From NCBI GenBank assembly GCA_029953675.1, contig JAMWBK010000002.1:2976001-3040000 (forward strand): a stretch of DNA of 64,000 nucleotides. The letters run 5' to 3'. Origin of the DNA: Rhodosorus marinus (lineage: Eukaryota > Rhodophyta > Stylonematophyceae > Stylonematales > Stylonemataceae). Position numbers and translations under genes: made by a program. This document shows positions 58,883 to 64,000 of this stretch, one piece after another (the first letter of the stretch is position 1; every line of letters starts with the position of its first letter). Under the pieces are notes generated by a model. That model worked only from the letters and a program-made list of their open reading frames with translations, was not told where the DNA came from and did no database searches.

Positions 58883-60794
58883 GGCTACCCTACCTCTACC
58901 TTGATGCCGAACACACTTTCCTCCCTATCCAATTCCACCACCCGCAAAGCCTATCGCCTCTTCTTCCGCTCAAAGCTGAAAGATCGAAAACGAAACAATA
59001 CAAAAGCACCCTTAAACGCAGCTCATAATTTCCACTCTGCGGAAACCAGCGTTGATCCCAGTCTCTCCGGCTTCTTCCCAACTACCAAGTTCGACCTTCT
59101 CTAATAGTCGAGCTTCGCCTTCCAGCGAAACGGGTTCTGAAATCAGTGCTCAGGCTCGCCCCAGCAAGGTTCACCTTTTCTAGAAATATTTTCAGCGCCG
59201 TGTGATTCTGGCCAATATGACTCGTCTCACAAGGTCCACCTCGGGAATAATCAATCAATTAATTCTGTAAAGATTGACTTCAATCCTGTTGATTATGCAT
59301 AGTTCTTCTTCTATCGTCTAATAGTTGTGTATAAGGTTTTTCTGAAGGCAAATAATGTGTATATTTTTTAATTCAGTTCTTGTAGCGTATAATTGGCTTT
59401 TGGGATCACTAATATCGAAATTTTTTTGCTAATGATGATCTACTCGCGTCAGTGGAGAGAGAGATGTGAGATGGAAGCCGCATTCAAAACTCGTTCGACA
59501 AATTCATAGAATGGCTTTTATTTGTTCTACAATATGAAGAGTTTTTTTGACCCATTGATCGGGTTTGTTCTCACCCCTAGGGTCAACGTCGGTGACCAGA
59601 ATCGGCTCCCCATCAGTAGCTTTTCAGTTGGTGGCGGTAACGAAAGTGATGCCGGGGTAGGCTCCCGTTCACCCCAACCCCCTATACGCCTTGGAACTAT
59701 TCGGCGGGGACTCCTTATGGAAAACTGTTTACTCGTATTATTTCTTAATTCAAATATTAGCCAACCCCGAAATCATAACAAATCTAAACAACCCTCCCCC
59801 CCGCCCTTTTTCACTTCCAATAAAACCCGGACGTTGTCACAAATCTGTTCCACCCCTGGGGCCTCTCGCCGCACGACCTTTTTCGCCCAGCATCATCACG
59901 CACTTTTGTGTGTTTTTGATAAAAATAAATCACAGATTGAATTCAACCAATATATCAATCAATATAAGACTCTGGTACATTTTTATTAATATAAAAAAGA
60001 AAATATCTTCCAAGTTTAATGATTCTTTTTAGAAGCAAATACACGAAGAAACCAAAAAAATTAGAAACCGGTTCATCGGGTTCATTTTTACCCAAACCGG
60101 AAAAAAAGGACGCTGAGGGGTATATGTAGTGTGTGTGTTTTAAGTGTGCTTTTCAGCGAAGAAAAAAAGTGTCTAAATAGTTTTGAAAAACATGGTCATC
60201 ATGTTTATGTCGGGAGTTGTCCTGGAGATTTGTTCGATTGGGGATGGTTTTAATGGTTTTGGGGGAGGTAAAGATGGAGGAGAAGGGCGGAGGGGGAGAG
60301 AGAGGGGATGTTCTTTCTTTCTTTCCTTCTTCTTTCTTTTTGGGGGGGATTTTAGGTCGGTGTTCTTGTTTTTTTTATATTGTTCTTTCTCGGGTTTGAA
60401 GGAAGGGTATATGAGGATGTGGAACTTTGCTTTGCTGATATGCAATGCGTAGACAAGTGGGAGGTAGAAGACGCGGGGGGGGTGACGAGGTGAGGTAAAG
60501 TTCTTTTGCCTTTGCATACGTGCTTCGTCGACAGGCAGGGTGGGTGGTAGTGGTCGCTGAGTGTCTGTAAGGTTTTGTGGAGCTCTGACGGCCGCGGGAA
60601 TTCGAGATATTGTTTTCGGGTGGGGGGGGGAAGGGGGAGGCGGGGATCTAGTTTTGTTTGGGTTTTTTTGCGATTTTTTTGCAGCGGTGGCGCCGGCTCG
60701 GATGTAGTTTGACTGGGCGGGTCGAGGGTTTAGAATATCTGCTGATTGCCTTAGGAGTTGGGAGTTGGCAATTGTTTCTGTCGTTGGTTAAACG
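58883..60794. other. Divergent intergenic region, AT-rich then strongly G-rich
   Basis: Between NDUFS2 (minus) and Deg (plus). 59230-59420 and 59930-60060 are AT-rich; 60180-60660 is very G- and T-rich on the plus strand with several G homopolymers, immediately upstream of the Deg start. Overlapping low-complexity frames at 60173-60517 are artefacts of this composition. No gene or RNA recognised. Confidence 0.5.
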
Positions 60795-62745
<1,951 letters not shown>

Positions 62746-64000
62746 CTTGGTAAAACGCCTTACATTTTATGGCCTAGAAGCAAGTTCTGGGGCCGTCTTA
62801 CTCGGGATTCGCTCTCGCGGCTAAGAAGTCGGGTCTAAGATTTGCAAACTAACCACTTAAAGACGAAGCACAATTCTTAACTGTTGATCCCCCAGTCCAG
62901 CAAGAGGGTAATGTTATAGCATCGTCATAAGACCGTCCCTATCGCTGCACAGCTTCGTACAGCATCGGCAGCGAACATCTCAACAAAATCAAATTGGTAC
63001 GCTAGTCCACGATTACTGAGAGCTCAAACTCCGTCGACATCCAGCCGTCCACGAGAGAGGACAATCCCTTCCCAAAACTAGAATATAGCCAGGACTCATC
63101 TGGCCGCACACGCAACGTCACAATCGGGTCCCACGTTGCGCACTACGTCCAGCCTTTGAACGACCCCAAATAACAATCAAAATCTCCGTCCCATAACAAA
63201 CTGTCCCACAATTAACATAGTGGGACAGCACATGATAATAAAATACCAAAAAAAGGAAATTCTAAATAAACACAAAAAACGGAATGCTATAATTATTTCT
63301 AAACTTCAATATCCTTTACCCAACTGCCCGTACGTGTTGGAATGAAGGAAAAGTGAAAACTCTCTGATTTTAGTGGGATTTTTGAGGGTTTTGGTTAGGT
63401 GACAGTTAAAAGTGATATAAAAGAAATTATCGGAGTTGACAAAATGGACAGGGGGAGGGTTTGGAGGGAAGTGGGGGGGGGGGTTTAGGTAAATGTGGAA
63501 GATGGGGACGGTGATGTGGTGGTGAGAAGGTGGAGAGGCTTTTTGAGTAGGAAGGAGTGGATCTTGGTCTGTCTGAGTTTGGACTATGAGAATTGGAATT
63601 TAGAGATTAGTTGTTTTGTTGCCGGGGGGGGGGCGGGGGCTTGACGAGGCTGTGAGATGGTTGTTGATGAGTTGTTGGAGTGCTTTTGGGTTTGTTTGGA
63701 GGTCCGATGAGAGGTGGTATGAGGAGTTGGATGGCTGGGAAGTGGGGAATGGGTGTGCATGAGATGGGTAGAACTTGAGATTTTTAGGGGTTTAGGGAGG
63801 TTTTGTGGTGGGGTTACGGGGAAGAAATGGAGAGCGGAGGAGAGAGTGGGGCGGAACGGGTACAGATGAGTATGGAGAAGGGATCGGAGCCGAGTGTACC
63901 TTTTCTCTGGAGTTTCGGAGATGAATTTGTAGCGACGATTGCCCTGATTTCGTTGTTTAGAACGTATGTTGATGCACGACCTTCTCATCTTGCTGTTGCT
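62746..64000. other. Intergenic to right edge, G-rich from 63430
   Basis: Contains the Deg 3' UTR. 63180-63330 is AT-rich. From about 63430 to 63900 the plus strand is very G-rich with G homopolymers, a composition seen immediately upstream of several plus-strand starts in this window, so a rightward gene probably begins at or beyond the edge. The minus-strand frame 63584-63988 is a low-complexity shadow. Confidence 0.45.

Overview
The window is nuclear DNA from an intron-rich photosynthetic eukaryote, most likely a red alga (Rhodophyta). Direct evidence: GT-AG introns of roughly 70-140 nt interrupt nearly every gene, and the proteins are eukaryotic (TFIID subunits, 26S proteasome ATPase, gamma-tubulin, Nup98, USP7, 40S uS15). 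The inference of a red alga rests on a protein of the CpcS/CpeS phycobiliprotein-lyase family (52809-53837), which implies phycobilin pigments, and on plastid-targeted proteins (phosphoenolpyruvate/phosphate-type translocator, lumenal Deg protease, alpha/beta hydrolase) with simple transit peptides carrying an early phenylalanine and no secretory signal. That argues for a primary plastid of red or glaucophyte type rather than a cryptophyte. No species can be named from the sequence.

Layout, left to right: the C-lobe of a CAMK-like kinase (+, cut by the left edge); TatD-type hydrolase (-); adenylosuccinate lyase (-); a degenerate 105-bp tandem repeat; proteasome ATPase RPT6 (-) divergent from gamma-tubulin (+); eEF1B beta (+); a long leucine-rich-repeat protein (-); a SURP-domain splicing protein (+) converging on QTRT2 (-); an unresolved candidate gene (20.9-22.6 kb); Nup98 (+); TAF11 (-); USP7 (-); a region with a 26-bp perfect hairpin; the plastid phosphate translocator (-); uS15/RPS13 (+); a C9orf78/Tls1 homologue (+); TAF1 in 16 exons (-); an RGG/Gly-Pro-rich protein (-); a small basic protein (+); the CpcS-like lyase (-); plastid alpha/beta hydrolase (+) converging on NDUFS2 (-); and a thylakoid Deg/HtrA protease (+). 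Twenty-two genes could be modelled, most with exon phases that close exactly.

Functionally this is ordinary housekeeping content with no operon-like clustering: transcription (TAF1, TAF11), protein turnover (RPT6, USP7, Deg), translation (uS15, eEF1B, QTRT2), splicing (SURP protein, Tls1 homologue), mitochondrial complex I, and plastid transport, purine and pigment-related functions. Long intergenic spacers (0.4-3 kb) hold no gene I can support; many start-proximal flanks are strikingly G/T-rich on the coding strand. I found no tRNA, rRNA, CRISPR array or intact transposon. I did not find a clearly new multi-gene system. The most worthwhile oddities are the anchored CpcS-like protein, stand-alone Nup98 with a seven-residue tail after its self-cleavage site, the perfect hairpin, the homopolymer that decides a start frame, and an apparent frameshift in the SURP gene.
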